In this document: positions 8,930 to 17,422 of the stretch, one piece after another
Layout of the letters: each line of letters begins with the position of its first letter
How positions within the stretch are numbered: the stretch's first letter is position 1
Source of the DNA: Pseudomonas viridiflava
Lineage (GTDB): Bacteria; Pseudomonadota; Gammaproteobacteria; Pseudomonadales; Pseudomonadaceae
DNA: 64,000 bases
Assembly (NCBI RefSeq): GCF_900602065.1
Contig: NZ_UWFN01000181.1
Coordinates: forward strand, 248,001 to 312,000
Direction: 5' to 3'
Program-made: the position numbers and the translations under genes
The notes under the pieces: generated by a model
Databases searched by the model: none
Told to the model about the DNA's origin: nothing
What the model saw: the letters and a program-made list of their open reading frames with translations, nothing else

Positions 8930-10170
8930 TGAGGTGTGCTCGCGCAGATTTCAGACAGCATGCGCAGGCGGCGCTTGGGTTCCGCGACAAACGGATTGCG
9001 CTGGTCCCAAGCGTAGCCAGCGAGGATTGCACAGATCATGCGGCGGATATCCCGCGTGCTTTCCGGGTAGAAAATGACATCCTGGAAGGTGCCCTCGTAC
9101 CAGCCTTCCACATAGGCGCGGAAGGTATCTACGCCACGCTTGAGCGGTGTTGCGAATTCAGTTTGCCAGTCGACCGTTTCACCTTGCAGTTGGCGATGCA
9201 GAACGCCTGCCGCCATGCTTGCCGAACGCATGGCGATGGTCACTCCCGAGGAGAACACCGGGTCAAGGAACTCAGCGGCATTGCCCAGCAGGGCAAAGCC
9301 CGGGCCATGCAGGGTTTTGACGTTGGCCGAGTAACCGCCGATGGTCCGTGCCGGGGTATCCCACACGGCGTCCTTGAGCAGTGTTTTCAGGTGCGGAGTT
9401 TCGTCGACGAACTGGCGCAGGCAGGCATCCAGGTCTGCAGGGCGGTCCTTGAAGCGCTCCGAGGCCGCGACGACGCCCATGGAACACCGGCCATTGCTGA
9501 ACGGGATCGACCAGAACCATACATCGCGCATTTCAGGATGGATGCTGACGAGGATCTTCTCGCGATCAAAGGACGCCGGGAAGTGATCCTCGACGTGGGT
9601 GAAGACCGCTTGGCGTACCGGGAAATTCGACGGTGCTTCCAGGTCCAGCAAACGCGGTAACACCCGACCATAACCGCTGGCATCCAGCACGAATTGCGCC
9701 TGCACCTGGTACTCGCTGCCGTCTTCGCGGCGCACACTCAGTACCGGCCGAGGGCTGTCGAAATCACCCGCGATAATTTCTTCCTGATAGCGGATCTCCA
9801 CACCCTGCAAGGCAGCCTGATCGGCCAGCAACTTGTCGAACTCGCCACGCTGTACCTGAAAGGTCGATGGCTGGCCTTCGCTGAAGGTGTCGCCAAAGTC
9901 GAATGCGCTGTACTGATCACGCCACGCAAATGCAGCGCCGTTTTTCTTCTGGAAGCCCGCGGCTTTAACCGCATCGAGCATGCCGGCTTCTTCGACGAAG
10001 TCCAGGCAGTGCGAAAGCAGGCTTTCACCGATGGAAAAACGGGGGAACTGCTGGCGTTCAATGATCAGCACGTCATGGCCATTGCGTTTGAGCAGCGCTG
10101 CGGCGATCGCACCGGAAGGGCCTGCGCCAATCACAATGACTGTACGACTTTCCCTATCAGTTATTGGCAT
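8926..10170 (-). CDS. FAD-dependent oxidoreductase with halogenase signatures
   Basis: Flavoprotein of 414 residues of the tryptophan-halogenase-like superfamily. It has the N-terminal FAD site (GAGPSG, residues 15-20), the RFSIGESLL loop, a GFQKKNGAAFAW stretch whose Lys76 sits where phenolic halogenases keep their catalytic lysine, and VWFWSIP (residues 217-223), which satisfies the WxWxIP halogenase motif. The start at ATG 10170 has AAGGAAG upstream and overlaps the preceding gene. Related genes occur in many APE and xanthomonadin clusters, and xanthomonadins are brominated. Halogenation, hydroxylation or another oxidation are all possible from sequence alone. Confidence 0.82.
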   Translation of the reverse strand: MPITDRESRTVIVIGAGPSGAIAAALLKRNGHDVLIIERQQFPRFSIGESLLSHCLDFVEEAGMLDAVKAAGFQKKNGAAFAWRDQYSAFDFGDTFSEGQPSTFQVQRGEFDKLLADQAALQGVEIRYQEEIIAGDFDSPRPVLSVRREDGSEYQVQAQFVLDASGYGRVLPRLLDLEAPSNFPVRQAVFTHVEDHFPASFDREKILVSIHPEMRDVWFWSIPFSNGRCSMGVVAASERFKDRPADLDACLRQFVDETPHLKTLLKDAVWDTPARTIGGYSANVKTLHGPGFALLGNAAEFLDPVFSSGVTIAMRSASMAAGVLHRQLQGETVDWQTEFATPLKRGVDTFRAYVEGWYEGTFQDVIFYPESTRDIRRMICAILAGYAWDQRNPFVAEPKRRLRMLSEICASTPQ

Positions 10171-11329
10171 ACGACTTCCTTACTTGATCGACAGCGTTAA
10201 CGGGTGGCAGAACCGGTGCGCGGCCCATGCCCAGCAGGGCAGGGATCAGCGTCGCGAGCAGGCTCATGAGCATCAGCGCGAAGTACAGCGTCGGGCTGAT
10301 CAGTTGTTGTTGCAGGAGCATATTGAGAAAGACGATTTCGCTCAGGCCGCGAATATTCAACAGCACGCTTTCGCGCCAGCGGCTGGCACCGGCGAAGGAG
10401 GGCGTGGCCCAGCTCAAACCCAGCCAGTTGCCGAGCATCTTGCTGGCAATCGGCAGCAAAATCAGTGCGCCGAGCTGTACCCAGCCGAGGCTGCCCATGG
10501 CGCTGTGCACATTGATCTGCACGATGCCGAAGGTCAGGATCAGCGGGATGGCCAGCCAGGTTTGCAGGCGCATGAACCACGCGCGGTTGATCGGCAATAC
10601 CCACGGTTGCTTGAGTCGCGCCATGCACAGCAGGTAGCCAATACCGAAAATCAGCGCATTGAGCCGGTAATGCTCGGCCACGACCAGCAGGGCGAAAAAC
10701 GTCACGCTGTAAACCATCGGCTGGCGCAGTCGCAGGGCGCGAAGCAGCAAAGGCACGCACGCGCCGAGCAGGGGTAGCAGCAAGCTGTTGATGTTCAGGC
10801 TGCCTTGGGCGATGCCGAACAGGCTCCAGCACATCAGGTCAATAAGGATCGCGGTTTGCACCAGACGTCGGGTAGCTTCTGGCGGGTAATCGATATGACG
10901 CAGGTACAGGTACAACACCGGGATCGCGGTAATCGCGAACACCAGGCCAAGAGCCAGCGAGCTGATCCACGGTTGAGCCGGCAAAAACCACATCGCGCAA
11001 ACCAGCCCGGCCACGAACGGCACGGCAAAACTCGGCAAGGCGACCTTGAGGCTTTGGCGATCCATTTTCACGTCAATGACGTCGCTGAGGATATGCCCCA
11101 AAACGATGGCGAAACTCAGGCCGTACAGGGTTTTCAGCGACACCGGCGCAACCAGTTGCGCGCCGCTCAATTGCCAGTGGGGTTCAATCCAGAACAGCAT
11201 GATCAGCGGCAGGGCGAAGGTGGCCAACAGCAACTGACTGACGATCGGGATCAAGCCGAAATAGCGCCCAAGCCGAGTCGCTACGGCAAACATCAATAGA
11301 GCCATCAGCCAGAACAGCGCGGTCATCAT
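10157..11329 (-). CDS. Polytopic membrane protein, antiporter-like, APE cluster
   Basis: Integral inner-membrane protein of 390 residues with roughly 11 to 13 hydrophobic helices and short loops. The layout and motifs such as VLGHILSDVID and LNIRGLSEIVFLNMLL resemble the cation:proton antiporter (CPA) fold, but I would not call an ion from sequence. The start at ATG 11329 overlaps the TGA of the MMPL gene (TGATG); an alternative ATG is the next codon. Its place between exporter and flavoprotein suggests a part in energising or regulating pigment export. Confidence 0.7.
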   Translation of the reverse strand: MMTALFWLMALLMFAVATRLGRYFGLIPIVSQLLLATFALPLIMLFWIEPHWQLSGAQLVAPVSLKTLYGLSFAIVLGHILSDVIDVKMDRQSLKVALPSFAVPFVAGLVCAMWFLPAQPWISSLALGLVFAITAIPVLYLYLRHIDYPPEATRRLVQTAILIDLMCWSLFGIAQGSLNINSLLLPLLGACVPLLLRALRLRQPMVYSVTFFALLVVAEHYRLNALIFGIGYLLCMARLKQPWVLPINRAWFMRLQTWLAIPLILTFGIVQINVHSAMGSLGWVQLGALILLPIASKMLGNWLGLSWATPSFAGASRWRESVLLNIRGLSEIVFLNMLLQQQLISPTLYFALMLMSLLATLIPALLGMGRAPVLPPVNAVDQVRKSYANN

Positions 11330-13683
11330 CAGTGAGCCTCACTTTCAGCGGCAGGTTGGCTGTGGCGACTGGCGGCCCACGGTGCAAGCATGAAGCTGAA
11401 CGCCAGACCGAGGCTCACTGACAGGCCAAAGTTGCTGATCGCTGGCGTACTGGACACGGCCAGCAAACCGAACGAGAGCCAGGTGGTGACGGCTGCCAGC
11501 AGAGTGCCGAGCAGGCTGACCGCTGCGCCGCCGATCTGCTCGCGCATCAGGATCGCGTAATCGACGCTGATCGCAGTCACCAGCAACAGACCGAACAGGC
11601 TGAACAGGGTCAGTGGCTGACCGAGCCAACCCAGGCTGGCCAAGCTGCACAGCGCCGCGAGCAACGGCAGAGCGACGATACGCAATGCGCCGCCAAAGCC
11701 GAATGGCGCGATCAGCAGCAACACGATCAGGACGCAGGACGCCAGTTTCAATTCAGCGGCGCTGATCTGGGTGGCCGCGAATACACCGTTGAGTTGCCCC
11801 AGACGATCCACCAGCCGCACACCCGGCAAGTCCTGGGCCTGCAAACGTAGCAGGGCGGCGCTGTTCAAACCCTGCAGGCTGACCATGCCTGCGACACCGT
11901 TTTTGCTGGCGCCCAGCCACAGCACCCGCCATGGCTCACCCAACGGGCCAGCAAGTGCTGCGTCGATATCAGTGACCGGTAATGCCTGCAACTGAGCCAG
12001 TTCAGATTGCAGAGCGCTGGCGGGAACACCGAGGTCAATCAGCGTTTGCCAGTGTTCGGGCAAGGTGTTCAAAGCTTTGCGCACAGCGTCTTGGTCGGAA
12101 GGCGATGCGATCAATTGATTCAGCGCCAGGTAACCGTTCAGTTCGTCCAGATTCACCAGTTGGTCAAGGCGGTTTGTTAATGCTTTCTGGCGCTCCAGCA
12201 GTTCTTGCTGATCCTTGCCTTCAACCAGAAAGAACTGGCTGGTGGGTTGATAACCCGTGATCCGCGCAATGGCCTGTGCTTCCTCGGTGAGCTGTGGCGG
12301 TGCCGATATCCATTGGCGGATGTCATTTTTGGTGTTCAGTTGCCAAAGCCCGGCCGCGCAGAACATCAGCAACAGCGCGAGCAGGGCGGGCGTGCCGATG
12401 CGGCGCAGCAAAGCTTCGCGCCAGCTCAGCAGGCGTTCGGCCAGATGCAGTGGCCATTGAGCAGGCTGCAATTGGGTAGTGTTGAGCAGCGCGGGCAACA
12501 GGCAGACGGCGGTGAGATACGCGCCAATCAGGCCTGCCGCAGAGAACACTGCGATTTGCGTGAGTGCCGGGAAGGGCGTCCAGGCAAGCGCGAGATAGCC
12601 GATGCAACTCGTTGCAAGACTCAGGCTCAGCCCTGGCAGGGTAAGGCGCAAGGCGGGCCAGCTGCGCCAGGGTTTCAGGCTCCAGCTTTTGGACAGGTAG
12701 TGCAGCGGATAATCCACCGCCACGCCAATCAGGCTCGACCCCAGCACCAGAGTCATCACGTGCATGTGACCAAAAAATGCGACACAGGCCACGGCGCCGA
12801 ATAGCATGCCGACCAGCACTGGCACGAACGCCAGCAGCACGCGCCAGCGTCGGAAAGCCAGCAGCAGCAACAGCAAAATACCCGCTGTAGCACCGCCACC
12901 CACCCAAGTGATTTCCCGGCTGGCCTGACGTTGACCGTCGGCTGCATACAGCAGGCCGCTGGCTGCCAATAGCTGCCCGTTGGCCTGCGCCGCTTGTTGG
13001 CGAGAGGCGCTGAGCAAGTCTGCTACCCGCAGCGGGAGTTGCATATCGAACGCATCGCCTTGAGTGCGTGCTCGCAGCAATACCCAGCTCTTACCGTCAG
13101 CGCTAGCAATCAATGCCCCGCTGCCGATGTCCGGGTGTACCGAGCCATGCTGTGGCATGCCGTTCTGTATGCGACCGGTCAAGCCAAGCCAATCGTCCTG
13201 ACTGGGCACCAGGCTGAAGCCGCTGAACGGGTCAAACAGGCTTTGCACACGTTGCTGAATAAAAGTCTCAGGATGCTCGATCAACTGTGCACGGTCCGCT
13301 GTCGGCAGCATCGCCAGCCGGCCTTGCAGCAGTTGCGTGCGCAGCGCGGGCAGGTCGGCCTGCAGGCTCCACTGGACCTTGTCGAACAGGCCGCTGGCCT
13401 GCCATTGCTCGCCCAGTTGCCTGGCCAGGTTGATGGCTTGTTGTTGATCCGTGTGGCCGACCAATACCAGCATTTCGCGATTCAGTGGTTCTTGCATGCG
13501 CTGTTCGGCGCGCTGCTCCAGCGCATCGGGGCTGCTGCCGGGGACCAGTTCCATGAGGTTGGCGGACAGCGGCGCTCCGTCACGCCACTGCCAGCCAGCG
13601 AGGGCCAGCACCGCCAGCAGGATGATCAGGAACAGGCGTGGCAACAGGCGTTCAATTCGCAAAATCAGCACGCTCCGCATCAC
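11329..13683 (-). CDS. MMPL/RND-family exporter, APE cluster
   Basis: Large transporter of 784 residues with the RND/MMPL plan: an N-terminal helix (about residues 14-32), a periplasmic loop of about 200 residues, a block of helices around residues 250-420, a second periplasmic loop and a final helix block from about 640. APE clusters carry one such protein, proposed to move the lipidated polyene out of the inner membrane. It overlaps the LolA-like gene upstream by 32 nt and the antiporter-like gene downstream. Family well supported, substrate inferred. Confidence 0.87.
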   Translation of the reverse strand: MMRSVLILRIERLLPRLFLIILLAVLALAGWQWRDGAPLSANLMELVPGSSPDALEQRAEQRMQEPLNREMLVLVGHTDQQQAINLARQLGEQWQASGLFDKVQWSLQADLPALRTQLLQGRLAMLPTADRAQLIEHPETFIQQRVQSLFDPFSGFSLVPSQDDWLGLTGRIQNGMPQHGSVHPDIGSGALIASADGKSWVLLRARTQGDAFDMQLPLRVADLLSASRQQAAQANGQLLAASGLLYAADGQRQASREITWVGGGATAGILLLLLLAFRRWRVLLAFVPVLVGMLFGAVACVAFFGHMHVMTLVLGSSLIGVAVDYPLHYLSKSWSLKPWRSWPALRLTLPGLSLSLATSCIGYLALAWTPFPALTQIAVFSAAGLIGAYLTAVCLLPALLNTTQLQPAQWPLHLAERLLSWREALLRRIGTPALLALLLMFCAAGLWQLNTKNDIRQWISAPPQLTEEAQAIARITGYQPTSQFFLVEGKDQQELLERQKALTNRLDQLVNLDELNGYLALNQLIASPSDQDAVRKALNTLPEHWQTLIDLGVPASALQSELAQLQALPVTDIDAALAGPLGEPWRVLWLGASKNGVAGMVSLQGLNSAALLRLQAQDLPGVRLVDRLGQLNGVFAATQISAAELKLASCVLIVLLLIAPFGFGGALRIVALPLLAALCSLASLGWLGQPLTLFSLFGLLLVTAISVDYAILMREQIGGAAVSLLGTLLAAVTTWLSFGLLAVSSTPAISNFGLSVSLGLAFSFMLAPWAASRHSQPAAESEAH

Positions 13684-14266
13684 TCAAAGCAGGCACGCTC
13701 TGGCTATCGACCATCTTCAGTAGCGTGCTGTCACCTTGGGTTTCCAGCAGCTCGATGCGCTGCACCAGTTCGCCGCCTTCGATATTGATCTGCTTGAACA
13801 CCTGCTGCAGCAACAGTGAACGAGGGGTCAACGTCAGTTGCCAGGCGCTGGCGTCGCCTTTGAGCTGCAACTCGAAGTCGCGCTGCAGGCCACTGCTATC
13901 GCCCTGCAGGACGGCCAGAAACAATCGGTTCTGTTCAGCGCCCGCGCTTTTGTTCGGCAGTAATTGCCAGCCATTGGCGGCGTCGCGTCGGGCTATGCCT
14001 GCCGCGCTGATTCGGTAGTCCTGCTTGAGGGGCGTATTCAGCAGCCACAACAGGCCGAATTCCTTGGCCAGTACGAAGCGGCCTTTGCTGATCAGCGGTG
14101 TGGGCAGGGCACGCAGGTGTTTTTCCTGGATGAAGTTGCCGCGTACCACGACCGGTTTTGCCAGTTGATCGCTGAGCTGTTGCAGGTCGAAGGCCTGGGC
14201 CAGTGGCGACAGGCAGAGCAGGGCCAGAAGGCAAACCACACGACCTATGGTTGAAATGAGGTTCAT
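13652..14266 (-). CDS. LolA-like periplasmic carrier, APE cluster
   Basis: Periplasmic protein of 204 residues if started at ATG 14266, with a typical Sec signal (MNLISTIGRVVCLLALLCLS then PLAQA) and the LolA-like VRGNFIQEKHLRALPTPL opening of the beta half-barrel. It probably carries the lipid-linked pigment, as LolA carries lipoproteins. Oddity: the ATG at 14266 touches a REPIN and has no Shine-Dalgarno, while an in-frame ATG at 14386, with GAGAGGG upstream and an ATGA overlap with the thioesterase stop, would add 40 residues, about 30 of them encoded by the REPIN. Which start is used is uncertain. Confidence 0.82.
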   Translation of the reverse strand: MNLISTIGRVVCLLALLCLSPLAQAFDLQQLSDQLAKPVVVRGNFIQEKHLRALPTPLISKGRFVLAKEFGLLWLLNTPLKQDYRISAAGIARRDAANGWQLLPNKSAGAEQNRLFLAVLQGDSSGLQRDFELQLKGDASAWQLTLTPRSLLLQQVFKQINIEGGELVQRIELLETQGDSTLLKMVDSQSVPALSDAERADFAN

Positions 14267-14354
14267 GTGGGAGCGGTGCTTGCCCGCGATAAGGGCGCCG
14301 CATATATCAGGTCTACCGCGTCCAGCCTTATCGCGGGCAAGCACCGCTCCCACA
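14267..14354. repeat. REPIN, GAGCGGTGCTTGCCCGCGATAA family, inside the APE operon
   Basis: Inverted arms GTGGGAGCGGTGCTTGCCCG and CGGGCAAGCACCGCTCCCAC. It directly abuts the ATG of the LolA-like gene and separates it from the thioesterase stop, at a junction that otherwise looks like a 4-nt overlap. Confidence 0.92.
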
Positions 14355-14382
14355 GGGTTGAGACCTGCTTCGGAACAGAGAT

Positions 14383-14808
14383 TCATGGCAACACCCTCTC
14401 AACCGCATCGGTGAAAGCTTTCGGCGACGCCAGCTGCATCTCGCGGGTTTCGATGTCTACCGCTACCTGGATCGAACTGGCGCGGGTCATGCGCTCGCCG
14501 GTTTCGGCGTCGCTGATCAGGTAATTGATCTTCAGGCGGTTTTCCCACTCGACAAGACTGGCGCGCACGATCAGCCGTTGGCCGAATACCGCGCCGCGCA
14601 CGTAGCGCAACTGGATGTCGATTACCGGCCAGCCGTAACCGGATTCGAGCATCTGCGTGTAGTTATGGCCAATGTGGTCCAGCAACGCGCAGCGGGCGAC
14701 TTCCAGGTACTTGATGTAATGGCCGTGCCACACGATGTTCATCGAGTCGACGTCGAAAAAGGGCACCAGAACTTCGGTGTCGACGTCGATTACGCCTTTA
14801 CTGCGCAT
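14383..14808 (-). CDS. apeK: Acyl thioesterase, 4-hydroxybenzoyl-CoA type, APE cluster
   Basis: Hotdog thioesterase of 141 residues. The 4HBT signature is FFDVDSMNIVWHGHYIKYLE (residues 17-36) with the expected aspartates (19, 21) and the His-Gly-His-Tyr turn. The start at ATG 14808 has GGAGG 5 nt upstream and overlaps the ammonia-lyase stop by 11 nt; the frame extends 21 residues further up but only through lyase sequence. It probably releases or edits the acyl chain on ACP. The name follows the thioesterase of described APE clusters. Confidence 0.87.
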   Translation of the reverse strand: MRSKGVIDVDTEVLVPFFDVDSMNIVWHGHYIKYLEVARCALLDHIGHNYTQMLESGYGWPVIDIQLRYVRGAVFGQRLIVRASLVEWENRLKINYLISDAETGERMTRASSIQVAVDIETREMQLASPKAFTDAVERVLP

Positions 14809-16345
14809 GCAACCTCCAGTGGCGATCCGCGATACGTTGCAGGCACAGACGCAGTTCGCCTTCCAGCGCACGGTCTTCGATCACGGGCGGGAAATCCACA
14901 GCCAGTTGCTCGTGCATGGCGGCCAGTGCCGGCGGCAGAGGGCGCGCATCGGCGGCTTTACTGCGCAGCCAGACACCCTGATTGGCGGCGATCAGCGTGG
15001 CAGCGGCAACCTGCTCGGTCAGCTCCAGGACGCGAATGGCGTCGCGGGCAGCGATGGTGCCCATGCTGACTTTGTCCTGGTTATGACACTCGGTCGAGCG
15101 AGAAAACACGCTGGCCGGCATGGTGTTTTTCAGGGCTTCGGCGGTCCACGCACTGGTACCGATCTGCACAGCCTTGAAGCCATGGTTGATCATCGCCCGG
15201 TCCGCTGGCGCGCCAGACAGATTGCTCGGCAAACCGTGGTTGTAACGTTCATCGACGAGGAGCGCGAGCTGGCGATCCAGCAGGTCGGCGACGTTGGCAA
15301 CGAGGTTTTTCAGGCTGTCCATGGCGAAGGCGATATGCCCGCCATAGAAGTGGCCGCCGTGCAGTACGCGTTCGGCTTCGGCGTCAATAATTGGGTTGTC
15401 GTTGGCGCTGTTCAGCTCGATTTCTATGAACGAACGCAGCCAGTTCAGGCTGTCAGCCAGCACGCCCAGCACGTGAGGGGCGCAACGCAGCGAGTAGCGA
15501 TCTTGCAGACGGTGCAGCGGAGCGGTCGGTGCGTCGATGGCCAGGTCTTTGCGCAACCACGCTGCAACCTGCATCTGGCCCGGATGGGGTTTGGCGGCGA
15601 ACAGACGTTCGTCGAAATGCTCCGGGTTGCCTTGCAGCGCGACCACGTTCATCGCGGTAATACGGGTTGCCAGTTGCAGCAGGTAATCTGCACGAGCGAA
15701 GGCCAGGCACGCCAGGCCGGTCATCACTGCGGTGCCGTTCATCAGCGCCAGGGCTTCCTTGGGACGCAGTACCAGCGGTTCCCAGCCCAGTTCGCGATGC
15801 ACGTCGCTGGCGAGGCGTCGCTCGCCGCGGAACATCACTTCGCGTTCGCCGGACAAGGTCGCTGCGACGTAGGACAGCGGCGTAAGATCGCCACTGGCGC
15901 CCACCGAGCCTTCTTCAGGAATCAGCGGCAATACGTCTTGATCAAGAAACGCCTGCAGCCGCTCCAGTAGTTCAATACGCACCCCGGAAACGCCGTGGCA
16001 TAGCGACTGCAGGCGCGCAGCCAATACGGCGCGCGTGGCCTGGGCGTCGAGCAGCTTGCCGAGTCCGCAACCGTGGAAGGTGTAGAGGTGACGTGGCAAG
16101 GCTTCCACATGCTGCAACGGCACAGCCACCACGCAGGAATCACCGTAGCCGGTGGTCACTCCGTAGATCACGCCTTCCTTGTCCAGCAACGAGTCGAGGA
16201 ACTGCGCGCCTTTGGCGATGCGTTGACGGTAGGCGCTGTCGTTTTGCAGGGCCGTAGGCACTTGGCGGTTGGCCAGGGCCAGCACGTCTTCGATCTGCAA
16301 TGCACGCTCGCCGAAGGTAACCGGCTCAGGAACTTGATTCGTCAT
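14798..16345 (-). CDS. Aromatic amino acid ammonia-lyase (HAL/TAL family), APE cluster
   Basis: MIO-dependent lyase of 515 residues, the usual size. The catalytic Tyr61 is in YGVTTGYG, and Ala150-Ser151-Gly152 in SVGASGDLTPLSY form the MIO cofactor. It should deaminate tyrosine, or a related amino acid, to the aryl acrylate starter of the polyene. The selector pair equivalent to Ser-His in histidine lyases and His-Leu in R. sphaeroides TAL reads Phe90-His91 (LYTFHGCGLG), so substrate is not settled. The start at ATG 16345 overlaps the acyltransferase end by 20 nt; a longer frame to 16441 is unsupported. Confidence 0.87.
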   Translation of the reverse strand: MTNQVPEPVTFGERALQIEDVLALANRQVPTALQNDSAYRQRIAKGAQFLDSLLDKEGVIYGVTTGYGDSCVVAVPLQHVEALPRHLYTFHGCGLGKLLDAQATRAVLAARLQSLCHGVSGVRIELLERLQAFLDQDVLPLIPEEGSVGASGDLTPLSYVAATLSGEREVMFRGERRLASDVHRELGWEPLVLRPKEALALMNGTAVMTGLACLAFARADYLLQLATRITAMNVVALQGNPEHFDERLFAAKPHPGQMQVAAWLRKDLAIDAPTAPLHRLQDRYSLRCAPHVLGVLADSLNWLRSFIEIELNSANDNPIIDAEAERVLHGGHFYGGHIAFAMDSLKNLVANVADLLDRQLALLVDERYNHGLPSNLSGAPADRAMINHGFKAVQIGTSAWTAEALKNTMPASVFSRSTECHNQDKVSMGTIAARDAIRVLELTEQVAAATLIAANQGVWLRSKAADARPLPPALAAMHEQLAVDFPPVIEDRALEGELRLCLQRIADRHWRLHAQ

Positions 16346-17258
16346 CGGACTTCCAGAAAGGGTAGAAATTGAACCACTGTTGCGGAGCTTGCAGGCAGTA
16401 ATGGCCGAGGCGGTCGGCATAACGCTGCGCGTGTTCTGCAATCACTTGCTGCCGGTCACTGCGCCGCCATTCGATGGCGTCGGCAAACGGCTCCAGCGTC
16501 ACTTGATAACCGCTGGGACGCTTGAGACAGAAAATCAGGTTGATCGGGCATTTCAACAGCCCGGCCAGCAGCCACGGGCCCTGTGGGAAAGCAGCCTTGG
16601 CACCGAGAAAGTCGACTCGGGCATTGCGTCCGCCGTGCAGCGCCACGCGGTCACCGGCGATGGCCAGCCATTCCCCGTCATCCAGGCGCTGGCTCAGTTG
16701 CAGCATCACCGAAGGGTCCAGTTCGCTGACTTGAATCAGGCGCAGATTGGTCGCACCTGCCTCGCCCAGCAGCCGGTTAAAGCGCTCGGCGTGCTTGGTA
16801 TGGACGAGCACGTTCATGGTGACTTTTTCGCCCAGCTCGGCGAGTGCACGGCACACTTCCAGATTGCCCAGATGCGCACCCACCAGCATCTGACCGCGCT
16901 CACCACGTAGCTGAGTGCGCAGCAGCGCGGGATCAACGATTTCGATCTGCTCCAGGCGCAGCTTGCCATTCCAGACGTCGAGCTTGTCCAGCAGCGAGTC
17001 GGCAAACGCCATGAACTGGCCGAACACGCTTTTATGCGTAGGCATCAGCTCTGGTCTGGCGCTCCATTCGGCCAGCCGCTGCTGATACTCCCATGCACTT
17101 TTGCGCGCCTGGCGACCGAACAGGAAGAAATACAGCACGATGCCATGCAGCACCGGGCTCAGCACCCGTCGCCCCAGATGACGTACACCCCAGGCGGTGA
17201 GTTTCATCAGCAGGAAACTGCCGCGCTCTTCGTGTTTGGCCCAGTGCTTATCGCTCAT
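16326..17258 (-). CDS. LpxL/HtrB-type lysophospholipid acyltransferase, APE cluster
   Basis: Membrane-associated acyltransferase of 310 residues. One hydrophobic helix lies near residues 30-50, and the acyltransferase region begins with GAHLGNLEVCRALAE, where late lipid A acyltransferases have an HxxxxD/E motif (here H-LGNL-E). In E. coli APE clusters this activity is, as I recall, fused to a family 2 glycosyltransferase (ApeJ); here the two are separate genes with a REPIN between them. ATG 17258 has its own GGGGGA site. It probably acylates the glycosylated pigment to anchor it in a membrane. Confidence 0.83.
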   Translation of the reverse strand: MSDKHWAKHEERGSFLLMKLTAWGVRHLGRRVLSPVLHGIVLYFFLFGRQARKSAWEYQQRLAEWSARPELMPTHKSVFGQFMAFADSLLDKLDVWNGKLRLEQIEIVDPALLRTQLRGERGQMLVGAHLGNLEVCRALAELGEKVTMNVLVHTKHAERFNRLLGEAGATNLRLIQVSELDPSVMLQLSQRLDDGEWLAIAGDRVALHGGRNARVDFLGAKAAFPQGPWLLAGLLKCPINLIFCLKRPSGYQVTLEPFADAIEWRRSDRQQVIAEHAQRYADRLGHYCLQAPQQWFNFYPFWKSDDESSS

Positions 17259-17270
17259 CGCTGCGTCCCC

Positions 17271-17344
17271 CTGTTGGAGCTGCAGAAGGCTGCGAAGCGT
17301 TCATTCCGATACACCGCTATCGCAGCCTTCGGCAGCTCCTACAG
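17271..17344. repeat. REPIN, GAGCTGCCGAAGGCTGCGA family, inside the APE operon
   Basis: Arms CTGTTGGAGCTGCAGAAGGC and GCCTTCGGCAGCTCCTACAG in inverted order; the left arm has two changes. It lies between the glycosyltransferase stop and the acyltransferase start, in one of only three gaps of the core operon. Confidence 0.88.
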
Positions 17345-17422
17345 ATCCAGTGTTTGTCGCGAGACAGAGCGGGGCCATGGACGCCGGGGCAGCTCCTGCC
17401 GGATTTCTTGCAAACACACCGC

